Shown here: piece by piece, positions 52,287-61,021 of the stretch
How the letters are laid out: each line of letters begins with the position of its first letter
How positions within the stretch are numbered: position 1 is the first letter of the stretch
NCBI RefSeq assembly: GCF_008728195.1
Contig: NZ_CP031598.1
Span: 2,542,001-2,606,000 of the forward strand
Length of the DNA: 64,000 nucleotides
Direction of reading: 5' to 3'
Source: Roseovarius indicus
GTDB lineage: Bacteria > Pseudomonadota > Alphaproteobacteria > Rhodobacterales > Rhodobacteraceae
Position numbers and translations under genes: made by a program
Notes under the pieces: generated by a model
Told to the model about the DNA's origin: nothing
Seen by the model: only the letters and a program-made list of their open reading frames with translations
The model's database searches: none

Positions 52287-52303
52287 ATACGCGGCATTTT
52301 ACG

Positions 52304-52332
52304 AAAAAAAAGGCCGAGCACTAAGCTCGGCC
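52304..52332 (-). terminator. Terminator of the LysR gene
   Basis: GGCCGAGC-ACTAA-GCTCGGCC (52312-52332), a perfect 8-bp stem, followed on the minus strand by a run of eight Ts. It lies about 160 bases past the LysR stop and just before the GNAT start. Confidence 0.85.
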
Positions 52333-52491
52333 ATAGTCCAACAGGGAGGTATGATGGTGAGCGCTAGGCGCTGCACCGTCACGATTGGCAATTAAGAGTT
52401 GAGGCGGCGCCGATCAAGGAAAATTATGCTGCAAGTGCATCATGGCCGGTATGTGTTGCATGCATAACTCACACATAAACCGGTGAAAAAT

Positions 52492-53397
52492 TCAGCTATC
52501 CGCCTGTTTTTGAACTTCTTTTCTGTAGAGGATAATCTCCTCCTGCACGAAATCGCGGAAGGCCGCTATTCGTTTAGATTGTCTGAGTTCGGACGGGTAG
52601 GCGAGGAAGACCGGAACCTCGACGGAGTGGATATCGGGAAGAACACGCTCGAGCTGGGTGAAATCGCGACTCAGGTAATCGGGCAGGACGCCGATGCCGA
52701 GATTGTGCAGCACCGCCTGAAGCACGCCGTAGTAGTTGTTCACCGTCAGCAGGGCGGGAATTTCGTTGGTCATCAGCTCCTGAACCAGCGTTGCGCCGGC
52801 CCCGACCTGGGCCGAGCGGGGGTTCTGGCAGATCAGGCGGTGATTGGTCAGGTCTTCGGGGCGTTCGGGCATGCCCTTTTCGGCGAGGTAATCTTGTGAG
52901 GCGAAAAGGCACATGTGGACACTCATCAGCCGTTTGCGGATGAGATCGGCCTGGCTGGGTTCCTTCATGCGGATGGCGACATCGGCCTCGCGCATCGGCA
53001 GGTCGAGCACCTGTTCCTCGAGCATGAGGTCGATGTTGAGTTCGGGGTATTTCGCGAACAGCTTGGGCAGGCGGGGGGCCAGCCAGAGTGTGCCGAAACC
53101 GATGGTGGTGGTCACGCGCAATTCGCCGAACACCTCTTCCTCGCTGTCGCGGATGCGGGCGGTGGCGGTGTCGAGGCGGCGCATCATGGCCTTGGTGGCG
53201 TCGAACAGAAGCTCGCCCTGTTCGGTCAGAATCAGGCCGCGCGCATGGCGGTGAAACAAGGTGGCATTCAGCGAATCCTCGAGCGCGCGGATCTGCCGGG
53301 AGATGGCGGATTGCGAGAGATGAAGCTGATCACCGGCATGGGTAAGGCTGCCTGCATCGGCCACTGCATGAAAGATTCTGAGTTTGTCCCAATCCAT
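52492..53397 (-). CDS. LysR-family transcriptional regulator
   Basis: 301-aa regulator. Helix-turn-helix at about 15-40 (GSLTHAGDQLHLSQSAISRQI), then a periplasmic-binding-like effector domain starting near 90 (FGELRVTTTIGFGTLW). Divergent from the indolepyruvate oxidoreductase gene with a 170-base shared region containing palindromes, so it probably controls that gene in response to an aromatic or keto-acid effector. This is inferred from layout. Confidence 0.93.
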   Translation of the reverse strand: MDWDKLRIFHAVADAGSLTHAGDQLHLSQSAISRQIRALEDSLNATLFHRHARGLILTEQGELLFDATKAMMRRLDTATARIRDSEEEVFGELRVTTTIGFGTLWLAPRLPKLFAKYPELNIDLMLEEQVLDLPMREADVAIRMKEPSQADLIRKRLMSVHMCLFASQDYLAEKGMPERPEDLTNHRLICQNPRSAQVGAGATLVQELMTNEIPALLTVNNYYGVLQAVLHNLGIGVLPDYLSRDFTQLERVLPDIHSVEVPVFLAYPSELRQSKRIAAFRDFVQEEIILYRKEVQKQADS

Positions 53398-53416
53398 CGT
53401 ATTACTTTCGTTACCC

Positions 53417-53434
53417 TTCGTCCCCGGGGACGAA
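53417..53434. promoter_or_regulatory. Perfect 18-bp palindrome near LysR start
   Basis: TTCGTCCCCGGGGACGAA, perfectly self-complementary, 20-37 bases upstream of the LysR start. It could be an operator or a GC-rich hairpin in the LysR leader. Confidence 0.5.
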
Positions 53435-53492
53435 ATAGCAGAAAACCGGGGCCAGTATAGACACCGACAGGTGATCATTTCCTAAATATTGT

Positions 53493-53521
53493 TTGATAGG
53501 TCACTATTTATGACCTAATAT
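53493..53521 (+). promoter_or_regulatory. Promoter of the indolepyruvate oxidoreductase gene
   Basis: TTGATA, 17 bases, TAATAT: a strong sigma-70-type promoter whose -10 ends 46 bases before the start codon. Its spacer is almost filled by the operator-like palindrome at 53497. Confidence 0.6.
53497..53517. promoter_or_regulatory. TAGGTCA-N7-TGACCTA operator over the promoter spacer
   Basis: A perfect 7-bp inverted repeat with a 7-base spacer, containing T-N11-A as in LysR boxes. It spans from the -35 end to the -10 start, so a bound protein would repress the gene. The neighbouring LysR regulator is the natural candidate. Confidence 0.6.
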
Positions 53522-53567
53522 TGCCCTATATTTCAACATCAGGATCAACCCACCCGGGAGGCCCGCC

Positions 53568-56500
53568 ATGAGCAAGCAGAAGATCAGTCTGAACGACCGT
53601 TTCGACCTAACGAAATCCCCGGTCCTGCTGAACGGCACGCAGGCGCTGGTGCGCTTGATGCTGATGCAGGCCGCGCGCGACAAGGAAGCGGGGTTGAATA
53701 CCGCCGGTTACGTGATCGGGTATCGGGGGTCGCCGCTTGGAGCGGTCGACATGCAGATGACGCGGGCGGAGAAGATCCTGGCGGAATCGCAGGTGACCTT
53801 TCAGCCGGGGCTGAACGAGGACCTTGCCGCCACCGCGCTGTGGGGCACCCAGCAGGCCGAGATGCGGGGCGAGGGCAAGTATGACGGTGTCTTTGGCCTT
53901 TGGTACGGCAAGGGGCCGGGGGTTGACCGCTCGGGCGACGTGATGCGGCATGCCAACATGGCCGGCACCTCGAAGCATGGCGGCGTGCTCATGGCGATGG
54001 GGGATGACCACACCGGCGAAAGCTCGACCGTGTGCCACCAGTCGGACTGGGCGCTGGTAGACGCCTACATGCCGGTGCTGTCGCCGGCGGGGGTGCAGGA
54101 AATCCTCGATTTCGGACTGTACGGCTTTGCGATGTCGCGGTTCGCGGGCGTCTGGTGCGGGTTGAAGACGATGAAGGACACGGTCGAGGTGACGAGCGTC
54201 GTGGATGCGCGGCCCGATCGGCAGCAATTCGTTATCCCTGACATCGATCTGCCCGACGATGGGCTGAATATCCGGCTGGGCGATCATTGGATTCCGCAGG
54301 AAGCGCGGATGATCGATCACAAGAGGTTCGCCGCCGAAGCCTTTGCACATGCGAACAAAATCGACAAGCGCATGTGGGGTAAGCCGGGGGCGAAGATAGG
54401 CTTTGTCGCGGCAGGCAAGAACTGGCTCGACCTGGTGCACGCGCTCGATCTGCTGGGCATCGACGAGGCCGAGGCGGAGCGGCTGGGGATTACCACCTAC
54501 AAGGTGGGCCAGACCTTTCCCATGGACATGAAGGGGTTCCACGACTGGGCCGAGGGGCTGGAGCTGATCGTGGTGGTGGAAGAAAAGCGCAAGCTGATCG
54601 AGATTCAGATCAAGGAGGCGATTTTCGACGACAGGCGGGGCCGGCGTGTCTATGGTTGGTACAAGGGCGGTGCCGGGGGCATGCATACCGAAGAGCTGTT
54701 CCCGACACGCATGGCGCTCGATCCGATCATGATTGCCGAGAAGATCGGCGACATCCTGATCGAGGAGGGGCGCGGGACCGACCGGGTGAAAGCCGGGCTG
54801 GCCGAGATTGCCGAGTCGCGCAAGGCCGACAACGCCGAGGATATCGCGGCGCGGCTGCCGTATTTCTGTGCCGGGTGCCCGCACAACACCTCGACCCGGG
54901 TGCCCGAGGGGAGCCGGGCCTATGCCGGGATCGGCTGTCACATCATGGCGCTGTGGATGGACCGGGAGACCAGCGGCTATACCCATATGGGGGCCGAGGG
55001 GGCCAACTGGATCGGGGAGGAGAAGTTCTCGAAAACCGGGCACGTGTTCCAGAACCTTGGGGACGGGACGTATAACCACTCGGGTATCCTGGCCATTCGC
55101 GCGGCGCTCGCGGCGGGGACGAACATCACCTACAAGATCCTTTACAACGATGCCGTGGCGATGACCGGTGGCCAGACCAACGAGGGCGGGCTTGGGCCGG
55201 ATCGGATTGCGCGGGAATTGCAGGCGATGGGTGTCGAGCACGTGGCCGTCGTCTATGACGAGAAGGAAGAGCCGGACCGGGCGCCGTTTCCGAAAGGCTT
55301 GACCTGGCATGAGCGGGAGGAGTTGCCGCAGGTTCAGGAGAAGTTCAAGGATATCAAGGGTGTATCGGCCATCATTTACATCCAAACCTGTGCCGCCGAA
55401 AAGCGGCGGCGGCGCAAGCGGGGCAACTTCCCGGATCCGGACAAGCGGGTGTTCATCAACACCGACATCTGCGAGGGCTGCGGCGATTGCGGGGTGAAAT
55501 CGAACTGCGTGGCGATCGTGCCGGAAGAGACCGAGCTTGGCCGCAAGCGGGCGATCGACCAGTCGGCCTGCAACAAGGATTTCAGCTGTCTGAAAGGGTT
55601 CTGCCCGTCCTTCGTGACGCTGGAGGGCGCGAAGATTCGCAAGGAGGCGGCGACCGAGCTGAAGCTGCCGGAGTTGCCGATGCCGACGCTGCCGCAGATC
55701 AAGCGGACGCATAACGTGGTGATCACCGGCGTGGGCGGCACGGGTGCCGTGACCATCGGTGCCGTGCTGGCGCAGGCCGCGCAGATCGACGGCAAGGGCG
55801 CGGGCATGATGGAGATGGCGGGCCTCGCCCAGAAGGGGGGCGCGGTGCATATCCACTGCCGGATTGCCGAGAAGCCGAGCGATATCAGCGCGATCCGCGT
55901 GGCGACCGGCGAGGCGGATGCGCTGATCGGCGGGGACCTTGTGGTCAGTGCCGGGGCGAAGACGCTGGGCCTGACCAAGGGCGGGCGCACCGGGGGCGTG
56001 GTCAACAGCCACGAGATCATCACCGGTGAGTTCACGCGGAATACGGAGTTCCAGATTCCGTCGGACCGGCTGGAGCTTTCGTTGAAGGCCAAGTTGAAGG
56101 ACGACGTGCAACTCATTGATACGACTGAGCTTGCGCAGGCCACGATGGGCGACTCGATCTATTCGAACATGATGGTGTTCGGGGCCACGTGGCAGCGGGG
56201 GACGATCCCTGTGAGCCTTGAGGCGATCGAGGAGGCGATCCGGCTGAACGGGGCGGCGGTGGATGCCAACCTGCGGGCGTTCGAGATTGGCCGCTGGGCC
56301 GCCGCCTTCCCGGAAGAGGCCGGGAAGATGATCGAGCCGAACGTGGTGGAGATGCCGAAATCGCTGGAAGAGCGGATCGCGTATCGGGAGGATCACCTTG
56401 TTGCCTACCAAGGCAAGGGGCTGGCCAAGCGGTATCGCAAGCTGGTCGACGACATCTCGGACGCCGCGGTGAAGGAGGCCGTGGCCAAGGGCTATCACAA

Positions 56501-56987
56501 GCTGCTGTCCTACAAGGACGAGTACGAGGTGGCGCGCCTGCTTCTGAAGAGCCGCGACAAGGCGAAGGAAGAGTTCGACGGCGACTTCAGGATGACCTTC
56601 CACCTTGCGCCGCCGATCCTTGGCGGGAAGGGGCCGGATGGAAAGCCGAAGAAGCGCGAGTTCGGGCCGTGGCTGGAGAAGCCGCTGCGGGTGCTGCCCA
56701 AGCTGAAGGCGCTGCGCGGAACGCCGCTGGATATCTTCGGTTATTCCGCCGAGCGCCGGATGGAGCGCGGCTTGATCAAGCAGTACGAGGCCGACATGGC
56801 CGAGGTGCTGCCGAAGCTGGATGCCAAGACGCATGATGCGATTGTCGCGCTGGCCGAGCTGCCTCTGTCGATCCGCGGGTTCGGGCATGTGAAACAGGCC
56901 AACGAGACCAAGGCGGCCAAGCGGCGCGAGGAGCTTCTGGCGGTGATCCGCGCGGGTGGCGAGGAGATGTCGAAAGCGGCACAGTGA
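53568..56987 (+). CDS. Fused indolepyruvate ferredoxin oxidoreductase family protein
   Basis: 1139-aa fused 2-oxoacid:acceptor oxidoreductase that decarboxylates aryl-pyruvates (or related oxo acids) to acyl-CoA using TPP. The N-terminal pyrimidine-binding region (GYRGSPLGAVD) is followed by a TPP region (about 440-560, FQNLGDGTYNHSGI), an iron-sulfur region with CEGCGDCGVKSNC and CNKDFSCLKGFC (about 640-690), then the gamma domain (VVITGVGGTGAVTIG, about 720-880) and a C-terminal family-specific domain. Single-chain alphaproteobacterial form. Divergent LysR suggests inducible amino-acid catabolism. Confidence 0.93.
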   Translation: MSKQKISLNDRFDLTKSPVLLNGTQALVRLMLMQAARDKEAGLNTAGYVIGYRGSPLGAVDMQMTRAEKILAESQVTFQPGLNEDLAATALWGTQQAEMRGEGKYDGVFGLWYGKGPGVDRSGDVMRHANMAGTSKHGGVLMAMGDDHTGESSTVCHQSDWALVDAYMPVLSPAGVQEILDFGLYGFAMSRFAGVWCGLKTMKDTVEVTSVVDARPDRQQFVIPDIDLPDDGLNIRLGDHWIPQEARMIDHKRFAAEAFAHANKIDKRMWGKPGAKIGFVAAGKNWLDLVHALDLLGIDEAEAERLGITTYKVGQTFPMDMKGFHDWAEGLELIVVVEEKRKLIEIQIKEAIFDDRRGRRVYGWYKGGAGGMHTEELFPTRMALDPIMIAEKIGDILIEEGRGTDRVKAGLAEIAESRKADNAEDIAARLPYFCAGCPHNTSTRVPEGSRAYAGIGCHIMALWMDRETSGYTHMGAEGANWIGEEKFSKTGHVFQNLGDGTYNHSGILAIRAALAAGTNITYKILYNDAVAMTGGQTNEGGLGPDRIARELQAMGVEHVAVVYDEKEEPDRAPFPKGLTWHEREELPQVQEKFKDIKGVSAIIYIQTCAAEKRRRRKRGNFPDPDKRVFINTDICEGCGDCGVKSNCVAIVPEETELGRKRAIDQSACNKDFSCLKGFCPSFVTLEGAKIRKEAATELKLPELPMPTLPQIKRTHNVVITGVGGTGAVTIGAVLAQAAQIDGKGAGMMEMAGLAQKGGAVHIHCRIAEKPSDISAIRVATGEADALIGGDLVVSAGAKTLGLTKGGRTGGVVNSHEIITGEFTRNTEFQIPSDRLELSLKAKLKDDVQLIDTTELAQATMGDSIYSNMMVFGATWQRGTIPVSLEAIEEAIRLNGAAVDANLRAFEIGRWAAAFPEEAGKMIEPNVVEMPKSLEERIAYREDHLVAYQGKGLAKRYRKLVDDISDAAVKEAVAKGYHKLLSYKDEYEVARLLLKSRDKAKEEFDGDFRMTFHLAPPILGGKGPDGKPKKREFGPWLEKPLRVLPKLKALRGTPLDIFGYSAERRMERGLIKQYEADMAEVLPKLDAKTHDAIVALAELPLSIRGFGHVKQANETKAAKRREELLAVIRAGGEEMSKAAQ

Positions 56988-57067
56988 TTGTCACGAAAGC
57001 TTCACCAAGACTGTTCAGAACCGTCTAAAACACAGCCTAGGCGCTCGAATCGAACAGGACTGGGACC

Positions 57068-57931
57068 ATGCGGCACGACCGTCACATTGCCCGTGACATA
57101 AGCTATTCATATTCCGCCCAAACCCGGGGCGGCCGGGCGATGATCCGGACGATGGAGAACCTGACCGGCCGCATCCGCCTGATCAAGCGGGCGGAGGGGT
57201 ATGAACGGGAAGTGGCCGAGGGGCGCGACTTCTGGCAGGTCATGGTGGAGCGCTATGGGCTGACGCTGGACGTGACTGGCGGGAGCCTTGCCAACATCCC
57301 GCGCGAGGGACCGCTGGTTCTGATCGCGAACCATCCCTACGGTATCCTCGACGGGCTGATGATGGGGCATATCCTGAGCCAGACGCGGCCGGATTTCCGT
57401 ATTCTGGCGCATCACGTGTTTCGCAAGGCCGAAGACCTGAACCGGATCATCCTGCCGATCGATTTCGACGAGACGAAGGAGGCGATGGCGCTGAACCTTC
57501 AGACGCGGCGGGTGGCGCATGAATATCTGGGCCAGGGCGGCGCGATCGGGATCTTTCCGGGCGGCACGGTGTCGACGGCGGCCAAGCCGTTTGCGCAGCC
57601 GCTCGACCCGTCGTGGCGCAATTTCACCGCGCGGCTTGTGGGGCGCAGCAATGCGACCGTAGTACCGGTGTTCTTCGACGGGCATACGAGCCGCCTGTTC
57701 CAGCTTGCCAGTCACCTGCATTACACGCTGCGCATGGGCCTGCTGATCAAGGAGTTCAGCAAGCGCGTCGATACGTCGGTGCGCGTGGTGGTGGGCGAGC
57801 CGATTGGCCGTGACGCGCTTGACGCGCGGGCGAAAGATTCGAAATCCCTCATGGCGTTCCTGCGGCAGAAGACGTATGAGCTTAGCCCGAGGCCGATCAA
57901 TCCCAACGATCTCGGCTTCGAGTTCGAATGA
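57068..57931 (+). CDS. Lysophospholipid acyltransferase family (PlsC-like) protein
   Basis: 287-aa acyltransferase-like protein. Motif I reads ANHPYGILDG (His89, Asp95), that is HX5D rather than the usual HX4D. Motif III-like IGIFPGGTVS has Gly in place of the Glu of FPEG. It may transfer acyl groups to lysophospholipids or ornithine-type lipids at the membrane, but these departures leave the activity open. Followed 27 bases later by murI. Confidence 0.8.
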   Translation: MRHDRHIARDISYSYSAQTRGGRAMIRTMENLTGRIRLIKRAEGYEREVAEGRDFWQVMVERYGLTLDVTGGSLANIPREGPLVLIANHPYGILDGLMMGHILSQTRPDFRILAHHVFRKAEDLNRIILPIDFDETKEAMALNLQTRRVAHEYLGQGGAIGIFPGGTVSTAAKPFAQPLDPSWRNFTARLVGRSNATVVPVFFDGHTSRLFQLASHLHYTLRMGLLIKEFSKRVDTSVRVVVGEPIGRDALDARAKDSKSLMAFLRQKTYELSPRPINPNDLGFEFE

Positions 57932-57958
57932 GGGACGCCCCGCGCGGGCTGCAGGCGA

Positions 57959-58783
57959 ATGACGGTTGGTATTTTCGACAGCGGGCTGGGCGGCCTGACC
58001 GTGCTGGATGCGGTCAGCAAACGGCTGCCCGACGTGAATTTCATCTATCTTGGTGACAATGCGCATGCGCCTTATGGCGTGCGCGATGCCGATGATGTCT
58101 ATCACCTGACGAAAGCGCATGTCGAAACGCTGTGGGACATGGGGTGCAACCTTGTCGTGCTGGCCTGCAACACGGCGTCGGCCGCTGCGCTGCGGCGGAT
58201 GCAGGAGGATGGCGTGCCCAAGGGCAAGCGGGTGCTGGGCGTGTTCGTGCCGCTGATCGAGGCGCTGACCGAGCGGAACTGGGGCGACAATTCCCCGCCG
58301 CGGGAAGTGGCGGTGAAGCATGTGGCGCTGTTCGCGACGCCCGCCACCGTGTCGAGCCGGGCGTTCCAGCGGGAGCTGGCATTCCGGGCGATTGGCGTCG
58401 ACGTCGAGACGCAGGCCTGTGGCGGCGTGGTGGATGCCATCGAGGAGGGGGACATGATCCTTGCCGAGGCGCTCGTGAAAAGCCATGTCGAGGCGCTCAA
58501 GCGGAAGATGCCGCATCCGGAGGCGGCGGTGCTGGGTTGTACGCATTACCCGCTGATGGAGGAGGTGTTCCAGGCGGCGTTGGGCGAGGACGTGACTGTT
58601 TATTCGCAGGCCGACCTGGTGGCCGCGAGCCTTGCGGATTACCTGGAGCGGCGGCCGGAGATGCGGGGCGACGACCTGCCGGCGCGGTTCCTGACCACCG
58701 GGGATCCGGGGCGCGTGTCGGACCGGGCGACGCAGTTCCTCCGACGAAGGATCAGTTTCGAGGCGGCCCCGAAACCGGCCTGA
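57959..58783 (+). CDS. murI: Glutamate racemase
   Basis: 274-aa cofactor-free racemase making D-glutamate for peptidoglycan. Two catalytic cysteines: Cys70 (VLACNTASA) and the one in LGCTHYPL (about 193). The N-terminal [12 protein letters not shown] and GDNAHAPYG are family signatures. ATG 57959. Between the acyltransferase and argC, all plus strand; alr, the other D-amino-acid racemase for the wall, is at 6533. Confidence 0.97.
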   Translation: MTVGIFDSGLGGLTVLDAVSKRLPDVNFIYLGDNAHAPYGVRDADDVYHLTKAHVETLWDMGCNLVVLACNTASAAALRRMQEDGVPKGKRVLGVFVPLIEALTERNWGDNSPPREVAVKHVALFATPATVSSRAFQRELAFRAIGVDVETQACGGVVDAIEEGDMILAEALVKSHVEALKRKMPHPEAAVLGCTHYPLMEEVFQAALGEDVTVYSQADLVAASLADYLERRPEMRGDDLPARFLTTGDPGRVSDRATQFLRRRISFEAAPKPA

Positions 58784-58856
58784 GCCCAGTCGCCGCATTG
58801 CGGGGGGCGGGCATATCTCTTACATCCTTTCAAACATTTGCATGTGAGGTCTTCCG

Positions 58857-59885
58857 ATGACCCAGAAAATCGCAATTCTCGGCGCGTCCGGATATACCGG
58901 CGCCGAACTTGTCCGGCTGATCGCCACCCATCCGGGGATGGAGATTGCCGCGCTGGCCGCCAATTCCAAGGCGGGACAGAGCATGGCACAGGTGTTTCCT
59001 CATCTGCGCCATCTCGACCTGCCTGATCTCGTGACGATCGAGGAGATCGACTTTGCCGGGATCGATCTGTGCTTTTGCGCCTTGCCGCACAAGACCAGCC
59101 AGGAGGTGATCAGCGCGCTGCCGCGTGATTTGAAGATCGTCGACCTGTCGGCGGATTTCCGGCTGCGCGATCCGGACGCCTACGAGAAGTGGTACGGCAA
59201 CCCGCATGCGGCGGTGGAAATGCAGGGAGAGGCGGTTTACGGCCTGACCGAGTTCTACCGCGATGAGATTGCCAAGGCGCGGCTGGTGGCCGGGACGGGG
59301 TGCAATGCCGCGACCGGGCAGTTCGTGTTGCGGCCGTTGATTGCGGGCAAGGTGATCGATCTCGACGAGATCATCCTCGACCTGAAATGCGGGGTGTCGG
59401 GGGCAGGGCGGAGCCCGAAGGAAAACCTGCTGCATGCCGAGTTGTCGGAAGGGTACAACGCCTATGCCGTGGGTGGGACGCACCGGCACCTGGGCGAGTT
59501 CGACCAGGAGTTTTCGGCGATTGCGGGGCGGGATGTGCGCATTCAGTTCACACCGCACCTGATGCCGGCGAACAGGGGTATCCTGGCGACGGCTTACGTC
59601 AAGGGCGAAGCCGAAGCAGTATATGCCGCGCTGGCCAATGCCTACGCGAAGGAGCCGTTCATCGAGGTGCTGCCGTTTGGCGAGACGCCCAGCACGCACC
59701 ATGTGCGGGGCAGCAATTTCTGCCATATCGGCGTGGTGGCGGACCGGTTGCCGGGCCGCGCCATCGTGGTGGGTGCGCTTGACAACCTGACCAAGGGGTC
59801 GAGCGGGCAGGCCATCCAGAACGCCAACCTGATGCTGGGCTTGGAGGAGACGGAGGGGCTTATGCTGGCCCCGCTGTTTCCGTGA
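58857..59885 (+). CDS. argC: N-acetyl-gamma-glutamyl-phosphate reductase
   Basis: 342-aa NADPH enzyme of arginine synthesis. Rossmann motif [10 protein letters not shown] at 9-18. Catalytic Cys149 in [13 protein letters not shown], a variant of the usual PGCYPT, normal for this family of bacteria. GVSGAGRSP and [22 protein letters not shown] are C-terminal landmarks. First gene of an argC-ccmE neighbourhood. Confidence 0.97.
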   Translation: MTQKIAILGASGYTGAELVRLIATHPGMEIAALAANSKAGQSMAQVFPHLRHLDLPDLVTIEEIDFAGIDLCFCALPHKTSQEVISALPRDLKIVDLSADFRLRDPDAYEKWYGNPHAAVEMQGEAVYGLTEFYRDEIAKARLVAGTGCNAATGQFVLRPLIAGKVIDLDEIILDLKCGVSGAGRSPKENLLHAELSEGYNAYAVGGTHRHLGEFDQEFSAIAGRDVRIQFTPHLMPANRGILATAYVKGEAEAVYAALANAYAKEPFIEVLPFGETPSTHHVRGSNFCHIGVVADRLPGRAIVVGALDNLTKGSSGQAIQNANLMLGLEETEGLMLAPLFP

Positions 59886-59903
59886 AGAACGGGTGATAGG
59901 GAT

Positions 59904-60350
59904 ATGAAATCGCTCAAGAAAAAGAGAAGGGTGCAGATCATTGCCGTGGCGGCGGTGGCGCTGATCGTGTCGACCGCGCTGATCGGGTATGCGATGCGCG
60001 ACGGGATCAACTTCTTTCGCTCGCCCAGCCAGATCATGGCCGAACCGCCGGGGCCGACGGAAGTGTTCCGGATCGGCGGGCTTGTCGAGGAAGGCAGCCT
60101 TGTGCGGGGCGAGGGCGAGACGGTGCGCTTTAGCGTGACGGATGGCGGTGCGGTGGTGCCGGTGACCTATACCGGCGTGCTGCCTGACCTCTTTGCCGAG
60201 AACCAGGGCATGGTTGGCACGGGCACCTACAAGGATGGGGTGTTCGTGGCGACGGAGATTTTGGCCAAGCATGACGAGGATTACATGCCCAAGGAAGTCA
60301 TCGACAGCCTGAAGGAACAGGGCGTGTACGAGGCACCGGACGGTAGCTGA
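59904..60350 (+). CDS. ccmE: Cytochrome c maturation heme chaperone CcmE
   Basis: 148-aa membrane-tethered periplasmic heme carrier. N-terminal anchor about 10-30, OB-fold, and the heme-binding His123 in LAKHDEDYMPKE. It accepts heme from CcmC and passes it to CcmF. It lies 18 bases after argC. The lysozyme/holin pair separates it from ccmF. Confidence 0.96.
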   Translation: MKSLKKKRRVQIIAVAAVALIVSTALIGYAMRDGINFFRSPSQIMAEPPGPTEVFRIGGLVEEGSLVRGEGETVRFSVTDGGAVVPVTYTGVLPDLFAENQGMVGTGTYKDGVFVATEILAKHDEDYMPKEVIDSLKEQGVYEAPDGS

Positions 60351-60372
60351 ACCCGTCGTTAATCAATCCTGA

Positions 60373-60407
60373 CCAGCCTTTCCGCGAGCAAGTGGCGGAA
60401 GGGCTGG
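60373..60407 (+). promoter_or_regulatory. Hairpin covering the lysozyme ribosome-binding site
   Basis: CCAGCCTTTCCGC and GCGGAAGGGCTGG pair over 13 bp (one T-G) around a 9-base loop. The right arm contains GGAAGG, the Shine-Dalgarno for the ATG at 60410, so folding would hide it. It could equally be a partial terminator for ccmE, but it is not followed by Ts. Confidence 0.6.
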
Positions 60408-60409
60408 AT

Positions 60410-61021
60410 ATGCAGACTGTTGAAGACATTGCGAAAGAGATCGTGGCCCGCGAAGGCGGCTACGTGAACGACCCCGATGACCCGGGCGGGGCCACCAAGC
60501 ATGGCGTGACGATTCACACGATGCGGCGGCTGGGGCTGGATCTTGACGGCGATGGCCGGGTCGGGGTGGGCGATGTGAAAGCGCTGACGCAAGACCAGGC
60601 CCAGGCGATCTTTATCGAGCACTACTTTCGCAGGCCCGGCATCGGGGATTTGCCCGGCGTGCTGCAGGCCTCGGTCTTCGACATGTATGTCAATGCGGGT
60701 GGGAATGCGGTCAAGATCCTGCAGCGGCTTTTGCGGCAGATGGGGCATGACGTTGCGGTCGACGGGGTGATCGGGCCGCAGACGGCTGCCGCGGCGCAGG
60801 CAGCTCATGCGGCGGCGCCGAGCCACCTTGCGGATGCCTACGGGATTGCCCGGCGCAACTATTACTTTCGGCTGGCAGATCGTCGGCCGGCTTCGCGCAA
60901 ATTTGCGAGGACGCGCTCGGGCGGGAAGGGCGGTTGGATCAAGCGGGCCGAGGCGTTCATTTCGCCCCGGTATCACATGACCGAGGCGGAATTCGGCCAG
61001 CGGGTGGCGTCATGGGGCTGA
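60410..61021 (+). CDS. GH108-type N-acetylmuramidase (GTA-type endolysin)
   Basis: 203-aa peptidoglycan hydrolase. GH108 core with catalytic Glu15 in REGGYVNDPDDPGGATKHG, then a PG-binding-3 domain (about 90-190; VDGVIGPQTAAAA). No signal peptide, so it needs a holin to reach the wall. Homologues include secretion activator/ZliS and the endolysin of the R. capsulatus gene transfer agent. ATG 60410 was chosen for its GGAAGG at 7 bases; an ATG at 60392 lies in the hairpin. It overlaps the holin gene by 10 bases. Confidence 0.9.
   Translation: MQTVEDIAKEIVAREGGYVNDPDDPGGATKHGVTIHTMRRLGLDLDGDGRVGVGDVKALTQDQAQAIFIEHYFRRPGIGDLPGVLQASVFDMYVNAGGNAVKILQRLLRQMGHDVAVDGVIGPQTAAAAQAAHAAAPSHLADAYGIARRNYYFRLADRRPASRKFARTRSGGKGGWIKRAEAFISPRYHMTEAEFGQRVASWG

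Noticed and set aside
53607..56888. A 1093-codon open frame antisense to the indolepyruvate oxidoreductase gene
   Set aside because: It is a codon-bias shadow: high-GC third positions keep the antisense frame open. Its product is His/Arg/Leu-rich with no family features, while the plus frame has full catalytic motifs.
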